Shown here: one piece after another, positions 20,228 through 30,887 of the stretch
Position numbering within the stretch: the stretch's first letter is position 1
How the letters are laid out: every line of letters starts with the position of its first letter
DNA from: Citrobacter sedlakii NBRC 105722
Lineage (GTDB): Bacteria; Pseudomonadota; Gammaproteobacteria; Enterobacterales; Enterobacteriaceae
Length of the DNA stretch: 64,000 nucleotides
NCBI RefSeq assembly: GCF_000759835.1
Contig: NZ_BBNB01000007.1
Coordinates: forward strand, 124,001 to 188,000
Direction of reading: 5' to 3'
Notes under the pieces: model-generated
Databases searched by the model: none
Told to the model about the DNA's origin: nothing
What the model saw: the letters and a program-made list of their open reading frames with translations, nothing else
Program-made: the position numbers and the translations under genes

Positions 20228-21032
20228 AGGTTATCCTTGCATCTGCGGGTAAAGCCTCATGGGACAGGCGTTTCAGCGCGGTGACGTGTATATACCGGCC
20301 AAGGCTTATCCAGGGTTCCTGACGGCAATAACGCGTTTCAAGTTCAAGCAGCATCTCATAGCAGTCCCGCTGCTGGTGCTTTTCACGCAGATAATCATGA
20401 AAGACGCGCACCCCGGTTTTTCCGGTAATTTGCCAGCCAATCTGTTCCAGCCACTGATAAACCTGCCCTGGCTCACGGGGATAGTCCGGTGAAAGCGTGC
20501 GCTTTTTACGCTTTGGCATCCCCACCTGCACGTAATCGAAATTCCCGGCCACCATATTGTGCATCAACAGGCCGTTGGCATTGTAGAACATTAACGACAG
20601 TGCGCCACCGGGGCGCAATACCGACCACAGCGTCTCTAATACGCAGACCGGTTCTGCAACCCATTCCAGCACCGCATGAAACAATATCAGATCAACCGGG
20701 CTTTCCAAATGCGAAGCTACGTCCTGAGCGGCGCATTGTATAAAATGCATGTTATCGCTCACACCTTTTGCGTCCGCCGCCTGCTGCGCGCGGGCGATCA
20801 TTTCCGCGGAAAGGTCACATAAGGTGACGTGGTGGCCCCGCTCTGCCATTTTGATCGCGGTCTGGCCTTCGCCGCCGCCGGCATCCAGCACGCGCAGTTT
20901 TTGCGTACCGTAGTGCGCCAGCAGGCCATCGAGATCCTGCCAGAGGATCGCCTGGCGCAACTGGCCTTTGGTGGTGCCGTAAATGTTACGGGAAAACTTT
21001 TCCGCGATGTCATCAAAATTGCGATCCCGCAT
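20220..21032 (-). CDS. cmoM: tRNA 5-carboxymethoxyuridine methyltransferase
   Basis: Formerly smtA. A SAM-dependent methyltransferase that makes the methyl ester of cmo5U34 in tRNA wobble positions. The SAM-binding motif is [16 protein letters not shown], with the following acidic CDLSAEMI. The ATG at 21032 ([13 protein letters not shown]) has GGAGA upstream and gives 270 residues; a frame extension to 21068 is unsupported. The C-terminus after HVTALKRL is longer and different from E. coli (261 residues, from memory). First gene of the muk operon. Confidence 0.93.
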   Translation of the reverse strand: MRDRNFDDIAEKFSRNIYGTTKGQLRQAILWQDLDGLLAHYGTQKLRVLDAGGGEGQTAIKMAERGHHVTLCDLSAEMIARAQQAADAKGVSDNMHFIQCAAQDVASHLESPVDLILFHAVLEWVAEPVCVLETLWSVLRPGGALSLMFYNANGLLMHNMVAGNFDYVQVGMPKRKKRTLSPDYPREPGQVYQWLEQIGWQITGKTGVRVFHDYLREKHQQRDCYEMLLELETRYCRQEPWISLGRYIHVTALKRLSHEALPADARITYE

Positions 21033-21165
21033 CGGGCTCTCCACTGACGGCTTGGGGTTCTTAATCAAAACCGCTATTTTGTCACACCCGAGCGGAGAAT
21101 GAACCTGTCTGGTGTAATATCCTGATTATTCTTCTGCTGTATGGTTAAAAAAGGAACCAAAAAGA

Positions 21166-21945
21166 ATGCTTTTTACACTAAAGAAAGTGATTGGCGGCAT
21201 GCTGCTGCCTCTCCCTTTCCTGTTGTTAGCGATCGGCGCAGGGTTGATGTTGCTGTGGTTTAGCCGTTTTCAGAAAACCGGGAAGGTGATGATCAGCGCA
21301 GGCTGGCTGGCGCTGTTTCTGCTTAGCCTGCAGCCCGTTGCGGACGGACTGCTTCGGCCGATAGAAAGCCGGTATCCCACCTGGCAGGAGACACGAAAAG
21401 TGGACTACATCGTCGTGCTGGGCGGCGGTTATACCTGGAATCCCGAGTGGGCGCCCAGCTCCAACCTGATCAGTAACAGCCTGCCGCGCCTTAATGAGGG
21501 CATTCGCTTATGGCGGGCGAATCCGGGTTCGAAGCTGATCTTTACCGGCGCGCACGCGCTGACGAATCCGGTCAGTACCGCGGAAGCCGGCGCGCGCGTC
21601 GCCGAATCGTTAGGCGTGCCTCGCGCAGATATTATTACCCTGGAGCAGCCGAAAGATACTGAAGAAGAAGCGCTGGCGGTGAAGCGGGCCATTGGCAACG
21701 CGCCGTTCCTGTTAGTGACGTCCGCCTCGCACCTGCCGCGGGCGATGATTTTCTTTCAACGCGTCGGGCTGGATCCGCTGCCTGCCCCGGCAAATCAGTT
21801 GGCAATTGATTCACCGCTGAATCCGTGGGAATACGCGCTCCCCTCGCCGGTCTGGCTGATGCACAGCGATCGCGTGGGTTATGAGACGCTGGGGCGTATC
21901 TGGCAGTGGCTGAAAGGACTGTCAGGCGAGCCAGGGCAGGAGTGA
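21166..21945 (+). CDS. elyC: Envelope biogenesis factor ElyC
   Basis: Formerly ycbC. A DUF218/YdcF-like inner-membrane protein; in E. coli its loss impairs peptidoglycan assembly at low temperature, probably through the undecaprenyl carrier. It has 259 residues with two N-terminal membrane segments (about 11-32 and 40-58), then the DUF218 domain with VVLGGGYT, FTGAHA, the EEALAVKR stretch and VTSASHLPRA. Divergent from cmoM; its last 24 bases overlap the tail of the convergent ycbJ. Confidence 0.93.
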   Translation: MLFTLKKVIGGMLLPLPFLLLAIGAGLMLLWFSRFQKTGKVMISAGWLALFLLSLQPVADGLLRPIESRYPTWQETRKVDYIVVLGGGYTWNPEWAPSSNLISNSLPRLNEGIRLWRANPGSKLIFTGAHALTNPVSTAEAGARVAESLGVPRADIITLEQPKDTEEEALAVKRAIGNAPFLLVTSASHLPRAMIFFQRVGLDPLPAPANQLAIDSPLNPWEYALPSPVWLMHSDRVGYETLGRIWQWLKGLSGEPGQE

Positions 21946-22815
21946 TTTCGCCGCAAGATCGACGTTAGCGCGGCTAAAGCGCCCGGTATTGACCAACTGG
22001 GCCACTTCGTCCCATAAGACATAAAGCCAGCGCCGACAGATAAACGACTCTGCCACAGGCGCGCGGCGCAGGTAATGCCAGAGCAGATCTTCCGCCAGCG
22101 CGTTATCCATCAGACGGAACAGTTCATATTCCCGCGGCGCCCAGAGCATAATGCCCGGCCCCACCATCGCCAGAAGCTGATCGCTTCTGGCATCTTTTAA
22201 CATACTGCGCAGGCTGAAATTGCCATGCACCAGCACGCAATTATCATTGAACCCCTCGAATAACGCAGGTAGGCATTCCCGCGTTCGAAACAGGATCCTT
22301 TTGTCCTGCATCGTCAGCCCGGTGTTGTTGAACTGATTGAGTGTGCTCCATAGCACTTCAACACGCTGGCGATACCAGGAGGGCCAGATGTTTTCCTGGG
22401 TATTATCCACCGCGCCGACGCAGCCCCGGCTGTCCTGACGATGCCAGGCGAGCAGACCTTCGACGATCTGATCTTTAAGCTGCTCCCAACGCTCCGGGGT
22501 GCGGGCTGGCGCTTCGACAGACACGCCCCGCAGGCGCTCCAGCAGCAACACGTCGGGGCCGGGGTGCTCGTCGTGGGTCATTACGCCATACACGACCGGC
22601 ATCCGGACGGTACCGCTGCGCGCCAGCATAGTGATTTTCCACGCCAGCTGCTGCGCGACGCCGGGAGTGGTAAAACTTCTGGCCATCAGCGGCATCGGAT
22701 TGCCATGGCTGTCATACAGTGACCACAGCGCCGTATCGGCTTTTTCATTCACGCATTCAATACGGCTCAGTTTTTCGCCCAGTAAATGGCTTAATTCGGC
22801 ACGCAGCTGTTCCAT
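21922..22815 (-). CDS. ycbJ: Kinase-like protein YcbJ (aminoglycoside phosphotransferase fold)
   Basis: A protein of unknown function with the layout of the APH/choline kinase family: an N-lobe with ALWSLYDSHGNPMPLMARSF and a C-lobe starting near WEQLKDQIVEGLLAWHR. The catalytic-loop position reads LVHGNFSLRSML where active kinases have HGDxxxxN, and the later metal-binding Asp position reads VGPG. Catalytic residues therefore look lost, and it may be a pseudokinase. It has 297 residues. It follows kdsB on the same strand after a 153-bp gap. Confidence 0.88.
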   Translation of the reverse strand: MEQLRAELSHLLGEKLSRIECVNEKADTALWSLYDSHGNPMPLMARSFTTPGVAQQLAWKITMLARSGTVRMPVVYGVMTHDEHPGPDVLLLERLRGVSVEAPARTPERWEQLKDQIVEGLLAWHRQDSRGCVGAVDNTQENIWPSWYRQRVEVLWSTLNQFNNTGLTMQDKRILFRTRECLPALFEGFNDNCVLVHGNFSLRSMLKDARSDQLLAMVGPGIMLWAPREYELFRLMDNALAEDLLWHYLRRAPVAESFICRRWLYVLWDEVAQLVNTGRFSRANVDLAAKSLLPWLA

Positions 22816-22924
22816 TCAGTTTACCCTTATAAACGCTACTGCTTTTATAATGAGCGCCAGAGGGGCAGATGTCACCCGGATGAGATCAATTGTTGACAAG
22901 AAAATGTGAGGAAAATCGTAACGG

Positions 22925-22960
22925 TACGACGCGCCGCCCGGGATCGGACGACGCGTCGTA
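22925..22960. repeat. Palindrome and half-site between kdsB and ycbJ
   Basis: ACGACGCGTCGT (22948-22959) is a perfect 12-bp palindrome. Its half ACGACGCG occurs again at 22926-22933, 22 bases away, so TACGACGCG / CGCGTCGTA can also pair around an 18-base loop. There is no T run, so it is not a standard terminator. It could be an operator for ycbJ or an mRNA hairpin after kdsB. Confidence 0.45.
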
Positions 22961-22968
22961 AGGGAACA

Positions 22969-23894
<926 letters not shown>

Positions 23895-23945
23895 AGTTCC
23901 TCCAGATGGACCGGACAGTGAATCGGTAAATCTTATCATAATCGT

Positions 23946-25178
23946 TCACGCGTCTGCGTCTAATTCCCAGCCCTGCCGACATTCCGTGAACAGTCCCGGC
24001 GGGCAGTGGCCTAACGTCACGCGCGTGGCCTGCTGCCAGCGGGCAAAATCGTCAATCGCCTGTTTTAAGCCGTTCTGTAGCGAAATCCCGGACGTGACGC
24101 CCTTTTCCAGGTGCAGCGAAATGATCTCCAGCACCGCTGTTTTACGGTGCATTTTGGCGTCCATCCGACCAATCAGCTGTCCCCGGTGAAGTAACGGCAG
24201 GACAAAATAACCAAACTGCCGTTTCGGCGCGGGGGTGTAGCATTCCAGCCGATAACTGAAACCGAAGAGTTGTTCCGCGCGTTTACGATCCCAGACCACC
24301 GGGTCAAACGGCGACAGAACCGCGCTGTGCGTCGCGCTCAACTTTTTTGCCTGCGCCAGTTCAAGCAGCGGCAGGAGCTCAGCGTGTAGCCACAGCGTAC
24401 CGAGCGTGTCGACTTCAACGGGAATAATTTGCTGTTGCTCCGCGCGCGTCTCTCGCCAGCGCTGTAGATCGGGTCGCTTTAGCCGATAGTAATCCGCCAG
24501 CCATTGCTCGCGAAAAATGCCAAGGCTGCGGGCGCTGTTGTCCAGCATGAACAGCTCAGCCTGCGCGCGCGGTAGCAGGTCGCGCTCATCATCCCAGTGC
24601 GGCATCACGCGATGGGTTAAATCATAAACGCGCTGAAAGTTGCGCCGTTCAACCACCATCAGTTTCCCGGCGGTGAACAGCCCTTCCAGGTGGCGCTTAT
24701 GCGGCTTCCACTCCCACCATCCGCTGGTTCCCTTACGTGGATGCGCAAAATCCGCCGACCGCACCGGGCCGTTATGCTGAATATGCTGTATGAGTTGTTC
24801 AATTTCCCCGGCATGGTCGTTCATCCACGCCGCTTTGTACTTCCAGCCCATATTTTCCGGGGTCAACATCCGGTGACGTATGAGCTTAAAGTCGCTGCGC
24901 GGCAAAAAGCAGGCTTCGTGCGCCCAGTACTCCATTAGCTCACCGCGAGTCAGCGCGGCGTCAAGCCACTGCGAGGGATAATCCCCCAGACGGCTGAACA
25001 ACACCAGATAAGGGCTGCGCGCGACAATATTGATGGTGTCGATTTGCAACAGCGACATGCGGGTTATGGTCGCGAGAATATCGGACTCACGGGCTCGACG
25101 GCGTGGCTTGCGCAGTAAGCCCTGTGCAGCGAGGTGGAGAAGACGGGCCTCTTTAAGAGAAAGGGACGGCAACGACAT
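23946..25178 (-). CDS. ycaQ: DNA glycosylase for interstrand crosslinks, YcaQ (HTH_42 family)
   Basis: A member of the AlkZ-like HTH_42 superfamily; E. coli YcaQ excises alkylated bases and unhooks DNA interstrand crosslinks. The family's catalytic QxD motif appears as Gln45-Ile-Asp47 within SLLQIDTINIVARS. The ATG at 25178 (MSLPSLSL) has GGAG seven bases upstream and gives 410 residues as in E. coli; an ATG at 25193 is less likely. It lies between lpxK and ycaR with a 41-base gap to lpxK. Confidence 0.93.
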   Translation of the reverse strand: MSLPSLSLKEARLLHLAAQGLLRKPRRRARESDILATITRMSLLQIDTINIVARSPYLVLFSRLGDYPSQWLDAALTRGELMEYWAHEACFLPRSDFKLIRHRMLTPENMGWKYKAAWMNDHAGEIEQLIQHIQHNGPVRSADFAHPRKGTSGWWEWKPHKRHLEGLFTAGKLMVVERRNFQRVYDLTHRVMPHWDDERDLLPRAQAELFMLDNSARSLGIFREQWLADYYRLKRPDLQRWRETRAEQQQIIPVEVDTLGTLWLHAELLPLLELAQAKKLSATHSAVLSPFDPVVWDRKRAEQLFGFSYRLECYTPAPKRQFGYFVLPLLHRGQLIGRMDAKMHRKTAVLEIISLHLEKGVTSGISLQNGLKQAIDDFARWQQATRVTLGHCPPGLFTECRQGWELDADA

Positions 25179-25219
25179 TGATGACTCCATCATTCATTCG
25201 CTGCCCTCGTGTCAGAATG

Positions 25220-26197
25220 CTAACGCGCCAGCGAGATCAGCTTTTCAAGTAACGCTTCAGGTTTGTTCCCCGACAAATGCGCATCGACAGGGAGATACCA
25301 CCAGTTGTCTTCAGCAAACGCGCGACACTTCACGGCATCTTTTTCCGTCATGATCAGCGTCTGCCCTGCATTCAGCAATGCCTGTACATCACGCGCGCGC
25401 AACGCCTGGTGATCCGCCAGTGCGACACACTTTTGCGGCTGCACGCCGCAGGCTTCAAGCGTGGCGAAAAAACGTGGCGGATGACCAATGCCTGCCATCG
25501 CAACGACATTGTGTAACTGCGCGACGTTACGCCGCTCGCCAGTGCGCAAATTTACCGCCAGTCCCGGCTCCAGACGCATTGGAATTTCTCCCGGCTGCGG
25601 CACACCGCCATTAACAATCGTCGCATCAACAGTTTTCAGACGGCCTGCACGTTCACGCATCGGCCCTGCCGGTAACCACCAGCCGTTACCGAAGCGACGA
25701 ACGCCGTCAATCACCACGATCTCAACATCACGCGCCAGACGATAGTGCTGCAAACCATCGTCAGTCACGATAATCTGGACGTCATGCTGCGCCAGTATCG
25801 CCTGAACCGCCTCCGGGCGATGAGGCGATACGGCAACCGGCGCCCCGGTACGCTGATAAATCAGCACGGGTTCATCACCCGCCTCGGCCGTAGTGGTTTC
25901 AGCGCTCAACAACAGGGGATAGGCAGCCGCTTTGCCGCCGTAGCCTCGCGAAACAACACCAACGCGCAGTCCACGTCGCTGAAGCTGCTCCACCAGCCAG
26001 ATCACCACCGGCGTTTTGCCGTTACCGCCTGCCGTCAGGTTTCCCACCACAACAACCGGCACCGGGGCGCGCCAGGCGCGTTTGATGCCCAGCCGATAGC
26101 ACAGACGAATCGCCCCGCTCACCAGGCCATACAGCCAGGAGAGCGGCAGGAGTAGCCGCCACAGAGACGATTCACCGGACCAGATGCGTGCGATCAT
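25220..26197 (-). CDS. lpxK: Tetraacyldisaccharide 4'-kinase
   Basis: Phosphorylates the 4' position of the tetraacyldisaccharide-1-phosphate to give lipid IVA, at the inner face of the inner membrane. An N-terminal hydrophobic segment (about 12-30) anchors it. The P-loop [11 protein letters not shown] is at 52-62, with TDDGLQH downstream. It has 325 residues. The start overlaps the msbA stop (ATGA), so LpxK is coupled to the lipid A flippase. Confidence 0.98.
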   Translation of the reverse strand: MIARIWSGESSLWRLLLPLSWLYGLVSGAIRLCYRLGIKRAWRAPVPVVVVGNLTAGGNGKTPVVIWLVEQLQRRGLRVGVVSRGYGGKAAAYPLLLSAETTTAEAGDEPVLIYQRTGAPVAVSPHRPEAVQAILAQHDVQIIVTDDGLQHYRLARDVEIVVIDGVRRFGNGWWLPAGPMRERAGRLKTVDATIVNGGVPQPGEIPMRLEPGLAVNLRTGERRNVAQLHNVVAMAGIGHPPRFFATLEACGVQPQKCVALADHQALRARDVQALLNAGQTLIMTEKDAVKCRAFAEDNWWYLPVDAHLSGNKPEALLEKLISLAR

Positions 26198-27942
26198 TGA
26201 CCAAACTGCATTTTGTGTAGCTGCGCATAAACGCCATGATGCGCCAGCAGTTCGCTATGCGTCCCGCGTTCTACGATCACGCCGTCTTCCACCACCACAA
26301 TTTCATCAGCCTGTTCAATGGTAGAAAGGCGATGCGCAATCACCAGCGATGTGCGGTTTTTCTGCAACTCGTCCAGCGCCGCCTGGATGGCGCGCTCAGA
26401 TTCGGTATCAAGCGCCGACGTCGCTTCATCCAGAATCAGGATTGGGCTGTCACGCAACAGCGCGCGCGCAATGGCGATACGCTGACGTTGACCGCCGGAG
26501 AGCAGCACGCCGTTTTCTCCGATGATGGTATCGAGGCCATTATCCATCTTATTGATGAAATCCATTGCGTAAGCCATGCGAGCAGCCTCTTCGATCTGCT
26601 CACGGGTGTAATGCTCGTTACGCGCATAGGCAATATTGTTGGCTACCGTATCGTTGAACAGATGCACATTCTGCGACACCAGCGCAACCTGATTACGCAG
26701 GGACGCCAGCGTATAGTCACGCAGATCGTGACCATCCATCAGGATTTCGCCTTCATCGATGTCGTAGAAACGCGTAATCAGACTGGCGATCGTCGACTTA
26801 CCGGAGCCAGAGCGCCCCACCAGCGCGACCGTTTTACCCGCCGGAATTTTAAGGTTGATGTTGCGCAGCGCAGGCACTTCGCGTCCCGGATAGGTAAAGG
26901 TAACATTGCGGAATTCCAGATCGCCGCTGGCGCGTTCAATAACGCGTTTACCGTCATCTTTTTCCTGTTCGCTGTCGAGAATCGCAAACAGAGTCTGACA
27001 CGCCGCCATACCGCGCTGGAACTGGGCGTTGACGTTAGTCAGAGATTTCAGCGGACGCATCAGGGCGATCATTGCCGAAAAGACAACGGTAATGGTCCCC
27101 GCCGTCAGGCTCTCCATAACGCTCGGGAAGCTAGCCGCATACAACACAAACGCCAGCGCCAGCGAGGCGATAAGCTGGATGATGGGGTCAGAAATAGACG
27201 ACGCGGAGACCATTTTCATCCCCTGCAGACGCATTTTGTTGCTCACCTTGTCAAAGCGTTTGGTCTCAACTTCCTGGCCGCCAAAGATCAGGACTTCTTT
27301 GTGTCCCTTCAGCATTTGCTCGGCGCTGGTCGTGACCTGCCCCATCGTGTTCTGCATGTTTTTACTGATGGCGCGAAAACGCTTTGACACCACGCGGATC
27401 GCAATCGACACAATCGGCGCCAGCACCACGAGGATAATCGACAGTTGCCAGCTGTAATAGAACATCATGGCAAACAGGCCGATTATCGACGCGCCTTCGC
27501 GCACAACGGTAATCAACGCGCTGGAGGACGAGGAGGCCACCTGTTCAGAATCATAGGTGATGCGGGAGAGCAGTGTCCCGGTAGATTGCTTATCGAAGAA
27601 GGCGACGGGCATCCCCATCATATGACCAAACAAACGGCGACGCATGGTCATCACCACTTTGCCCGATACCCAGGAGATGCAGTAACTGGAGATATAGCTG
27701 GTAATACCACGTAATATCATCAGCCCAATGACCACCAGCGGCATCCAGAGCAGCACTGAGCGATCGGTTTTACCAAAACCTTCATCAAGTAAAGGTTTGA
27801 GGAGCGATAACATGAAGGTATCGCTGGCCGCGTTGAGGATTAACGCCACACCCGCCACGATCAGACCCGCTTTGAAAGGCGCAATGGTAGGCCACAGTCG
27901 GCGAAACGTCTGCCACGTAGAGAGATCTTTATCGTTATGCAT
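26194..27942 (-). CDS. msbA: Lipid A ABC flippase MsbA
   Basis: A homodimeric ABC exporter that flips core-lipid A across the inner membrane. It has 582 residues: six membrane helices in the first 320, then an ATPase domain with Walker [10 protein letters not shown] (about 376), the signature LLSGGQRQR (about 480), Walker [13 protein letters not shown] and the H-loop IAHRLST. It lies 36 bases after ycaI and overlaps lpxK. Confidence 0.98.
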   Translation of the reverse strand: MHNDKDLSTWQTFRRLWPTIAPFKAGLIVAGVALILNAASDTFMLSLLKPLLDEGFGKTDRSVLLWMPLVVIGLMILRGITSYISSYCISWVSGKVVMTMRRRLFGHMMGMPVAFFDKQSTGTLLSRITYDSEQVASSSSSALITVVREGASIIGLFAMMFYYSWQLSIILVVLAPIVSIAIRVVSKRFRAISKNMQNTMGQVTTSAEQMLKGHKEVLIFGGQEVETKRFDKVSNKMRLQGMKMVSASSISDPIIQLIASLALAFVLYAASFPSVMESLTAGTITVVFSAMIALMRPLKSLTNVNAQFQRGMAACQTLFAILDSEQEKDDGKRVIERASGDLEFRNVTFTYPGREVPALRNINLKIPAGKTVALVGRSGSGKSTIASLITRFYDIDEGEILMDGHDLRDYTLASLRNQVALVSQNVHLFNDTVANNIAYARNEHYTREQIEEAARMAYAMDFINKMDNGLDTIIGENGVLLSGGQRQRIAIARALLRDSPILILDEATSALDTESERAIQAALDELQKNRTSLVIAHRLSTIEQADEIVVVEDGVIVERGTHSELLAHHGVYAQLHKMQFGQ

Positions 27943-27978
27943 TCAAAAAACCAGCATTTGTTGAAATAGCCGCATATT

Positions 27979-30243
27979 CTACCCGTTATCGTCTGACACG
28001 CCAAACCACTGATGATACCAACGCGGTAAAATTTGCTCCCGTAGGCTGCTTATGCGCCAGCCCTGTGCGGAGAAATCCAGCGAAATTTGCCCCTGATGCG
28101 GGGTATCGCGCCACTGGTACCCCTGCTGCTGATAGCGCTGTCTGACCTTCCATGACGGTAACCGCCAGGCGTTATAACGCGATGCCGAGGCCAGCGCCAT
28201 CTCGCCATTAACCCGCTGTATGAGTGCCAGCGAAGAGGACGTATTGCTGCCATGATGCGGCACCTGAATAATCGTAGCCGACAGATGCTGCCAGTAATGA
28301 CTCAGCATCCGTTGCTCAGCTGGCGTCTCTATGTCGCCCGTCAACAGTAGGCTGTGGCGACCATCGTCGATTTTCACCACACAGGAGTGATTATTGCCCT
28401 TGCCGCGATCGCCTTTTAACGGCCAGTGCGCGCTGAAACGCAATCCCTGCCAGTACCAGACCTCACCGCGATAACACGGTAAATGATTTCGCCAGCCTAA
28501 CGGACTGCGGACCCATAGCCCGGGCCAGGCGCTCAGCATAGAGTCTAGCCCACCCCGGTGATCAAGATGTTCATGGCTGAGAATAATCCCTTCTGGCTCC
28601 AGATGATGCCAGCGTAGCCACGGAATAATAATGTGTTGCGCGCTGTCCCCTTCAGGCCAGGCCAGCCCGGTGTCGTACAACAGTGCTTTGCCGTTACGCG
28701 CGATAACTACCGACAATCCTTGTCCAACATCCAGCATATGCGCCTGCCACGTATCGGTACGCGGCGGGCTCCAGAAAGGCCAACTGAGCAGGGCAAGCGT
28801 TGCCAGGCAGAGTCCGGGTAGCACCCGTAAGGCATTAAACCGCCAGCCAACAAGCACCAGCCAGGGAGCGAAAACCAGCCACTGCCAGCGCGCATCTACC
28901 GCTATCCACCCTTTCGGCAATTGGGTTAACGCCCAGAACACGGCGGCAAGCGAGCGATCGGCCAGATACCACAATACAGACTCAACCACTAACGGCCCGC
29001 TGACATGCGCCACCATTCCTGCGAGGATCAGCGGTACGCTAATAAACGTTACCTGCGGCACGGCGAATAAATTCGCCGCAAAAGAGGTCAGGCTAAGGCC
29101 GTGAAACAACGCGATTTGCAGCGGCAAAAGCAACAGCGTCATCCCCAACTGTAAATGGGCCAGCTCAACCAATAAACGCCCTGCCCGCGGTAACGTCCAC
29201 TCCGGACAGGGAAACCATTGATACCAGAACAGCAGGGCCGCAACGGCGAAAGCGGAAAGCCACAGGCTTTGGGAGAGCACCGCCAACGGATCGCAAATAA
29301 CAATCGCCGCCAGACAACAGCACCAGACGGCCCATCCGCTCCACTGCCGTCCACTCAGCTTTAGCGCCGTCCAGACAAATAGCGCAATGATCGTACGCAG
29401 CGCGGGTGGCTGAAGACCGGTTAGCCAGGCGTAGAATATGGCGCCGAGCAGCCCGCCGATAAGCGGATGCTGCCAGTGGATCCAGCGCACCGGCAGAAGA
29501 AACTGAACGCCACGAAGCAATCCACTGACGAGCAGAGCCATTAAGGCAATATGCAGCCCGGAAATCGCCATCAGATGGGCGGTGCCGGTATCGCGAAGGA
29601 TGTTTTTCACCTCTTTCGTTATCGCCAGACGTTCCCCCATCCCCAGACCGACTATCACCTGCTGCCACGGATACTCAGCCAGCCTGGCTTTCAGTGATGC
29701 GAGATATCTGGCTCGCCAACTGCATTCCCCGTCCAGGATTTTTGCCTGCAGAAAACGGCCTGTGAGCGGTTGATGCTGTGCCAGGGCGTAGCGCTGGCTG
29801 TCAAATCCCCCGTCATTTAACTGCCCGTGAACAGCCCTGATCCTAATCGTCATCGCCCAGCGCTGCCCTGCACAGGGTTCAGACGGCAAATACTGCCCAT
29901 AAAGAACGATACCCACCGCAGGAAAAAGACGACGCCCTGCCAGATGAGTGATGCGTCCGGCGTGTGTCGTGATGTTATCCGTCGCGGTCAGCTCGATAAT
30001 GGCGTCCTGATTTTTTACCGGCAGCGTGTTTCCGGCCCAAAGCGACTGTTTAGCCGCGAAAACGCCCCACAGAAAAAACAACAGAACCAGCCCGGCAAGC
30101 TGCATCCATTTGCCGGAGAAAAGCGTTAGCGAACAGGCCAGCGCGAAAAGACTGACAAGCCAAAGCGTATCAGGCAAAGCCGGTAAGAAAAGCAAAGGGA
30201 AAATACCGCATAGCGCGCCCAGGCTGACCGTCGTGATTTTCAT
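27979..30243 (-). CDS. ycaI: ComEC/Rec2-family inner-membrane protein YcaI
   Basis: A homologue of the ComEC DNA-uptake channel, with N-terminal DUF4131-type and competence domains carrying many membrane segments (HLMAISGLHIALMALL within) and a C-terminal metallo-beta-lactamase domain with ILSHEHLDHRGG and VPHHGSNTSSS. Its role in enterobacteria is uncertain. The ATG at 30243 (MKITTVSL) has GGAGG seven bases upstream and gives 754 residues; the frame to 30282 is not supported. First gene of ycaI-msbA-lpxK. Confidence 0.93.
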   Translation of the reverse strand: MKITTVSLGALCGIFPLLFLPALPDTLWLVSLFALACSLTLFSGKWMQLAGLVLLFFLWGVFAAKQSLWAGNTLPVKNQDAIIELTATDNITTHAGRITHLAGRRLFPAVGIVLYGQYLPSEPCAGQRWAMTIRIRAVHGQLNDGGFDSQRYALAQHQPLTGRFLQAKILDGECSWRARYLASLKARLAEYPWQQVIVGLGMGERLAITKEVKNILRDTGTAHLMAISGLHIALMALLVSGLLRGVQFLLPVRWIHWQHPLIGGLLGAIFYAWLTGLQPPALRTIIALFVWTALKLSGRQWSGWAVWCCCLAAIVICDPLAVLSQSLWLSAFAVAALLFWYQWFPCPEWTLPRAGRLLVELAHLQLGMTLLLLPLQIALFHGLSLTSFAANLFAVPQVTFISVPLILAGMVAHVSGPLVVESVLWYLADRSLAAVFWALTQLPKGWIAVDARWQWLVFAPWLVLVGWRFNALRVLPGLCLATLALLSWPFWSPPRTDTWQAHMLDVGQGLSVVIARNGKALLYDTGLAWPEGDSAQHIIIPWLRWHHLEPEGIILSHEHLDHRGGLDSMLSAWPGLWVRSPLGWRNHLPCYRGEVWYWQGLRFSAHWPLKGDRGKGNNHSCVVKIDDGRHSLLLTGDIETPAEQRMLSHYWQHLSATIIQVPHHGSNTSSSLALIQRVNGEMALASASRYNAWRLPSWKVRQRYQQQGYQWRDTPHQGQISLDFSAQGWRISSLREQILPRWYHQWFGVSDDNG

Positions 30244-30398
30244 GAACACCTCCGTGTGAGCGGAAGTGTGCAGGTTGGCCAACGGTCTGTCAGGCGGTAA
30301 TGGCAGGCTTTACGATGCGGTTTCCAGCGTTTTTATCACCGTGTTGTAAACCGCCAAATTTATTGCGGGGCGTCTTCCAGAATGGAGCGTCAGAAATG

Positions 30399-30424
30399 AA
30401 AAAAGCACCAGAAAGGTGCTTTTT
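30399..30424 (-). terminator. Terminator of ihfB
   Basis: AGCACC (30404-30409) / GGTGCT (30415-30420), flanked by A and T runs on both sides; on the minus strand it lies shortly after the ihfB stop. Confidence 0.9.
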
Positions 30425-30447
30425 CGCAGGTTACGTTTTGAGGAAAC

Positions 30448-30732
30448 TTAACCGTAAATATTGGCGCGATCGCGCAGTTCTTTACCTGGCTTAAAGTGCG
30501 GAACGTATTTTCCTTCCAGCTCGACTTTATCGCCAGTCTTCGGGTTACGCCCGGTTCGTGGTGCGCGATAGTGCAAAGAGAAGCTGCCAAAACCGCGGAT
30601 TTCAATACGCTCGCCCTGCGCAAGAGTCGAGGCCATATGTTCCAGCATCTCTTTAACTGCATCTTCAACCGCTTTTGCGGGAATATGAGATTGCTGGGTT
30701 GCAAGTCTTTCAATCAATTCTGACTTGGTCAT
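30448..30732 (-). CDS. ihfB: Integration host factor beta subunit
   Basis: The beta chain of the IHF heterodimer, which bends DNA sharply at specific sites and acts in transcription, recombination and replication. It has 94 residues in the HU/IHF family, with the signature [18 protein letters not shown] whose arm carries the DNA-intercalating proline. The ATG at 30732 (MTKSELIE) is preceded by GGAGGAATC; the frame continues to 30840 but that is spacer. Downstream of rpsA on the same strand. Confidence 0.98.
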   Translation of the reverse strand: MTKSELIERLATQQSHIPAKAVEDAVKEMLEHMASTLAQGERIEIRGFGSFSLHYRAPRTGRNPKTGDKVELEGKYVPHFKPGKELRDRANIYG

Positions 30733-30781
30733 GATTCCTCCGGTTCCTATAAGGCATATAAGCGCTGCTGTTGCATTGATT

Positions 30782-30803
30782 AAGGGCGGCCGTAGCCGCC
30801 CTT
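30782..30803 (-). terminator. Hairpin terminator after rpsA
   Basis: AAGGGCGGC-CGTA-GCCGCCCTT is a 9-bp perfect stem between rpsA and ihfB. The T run is short, so some readthrough into ihfB is likely. Confidence 0.65.
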
Positions 30804-30887
30804 TGTCATTGATTACAGAACGAATCCTGTAATCTGTCAAGTAATCTCATCTGACTTCGCGATGAAACATCCCGAAGTTTCAAAGAA

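Noticed and set aside
27979-30243. Complete natural-competence locus
   Set aside because: Only the ComEC-like YcaI is present, in its usual place before msbA; no other competence genes are nearby.
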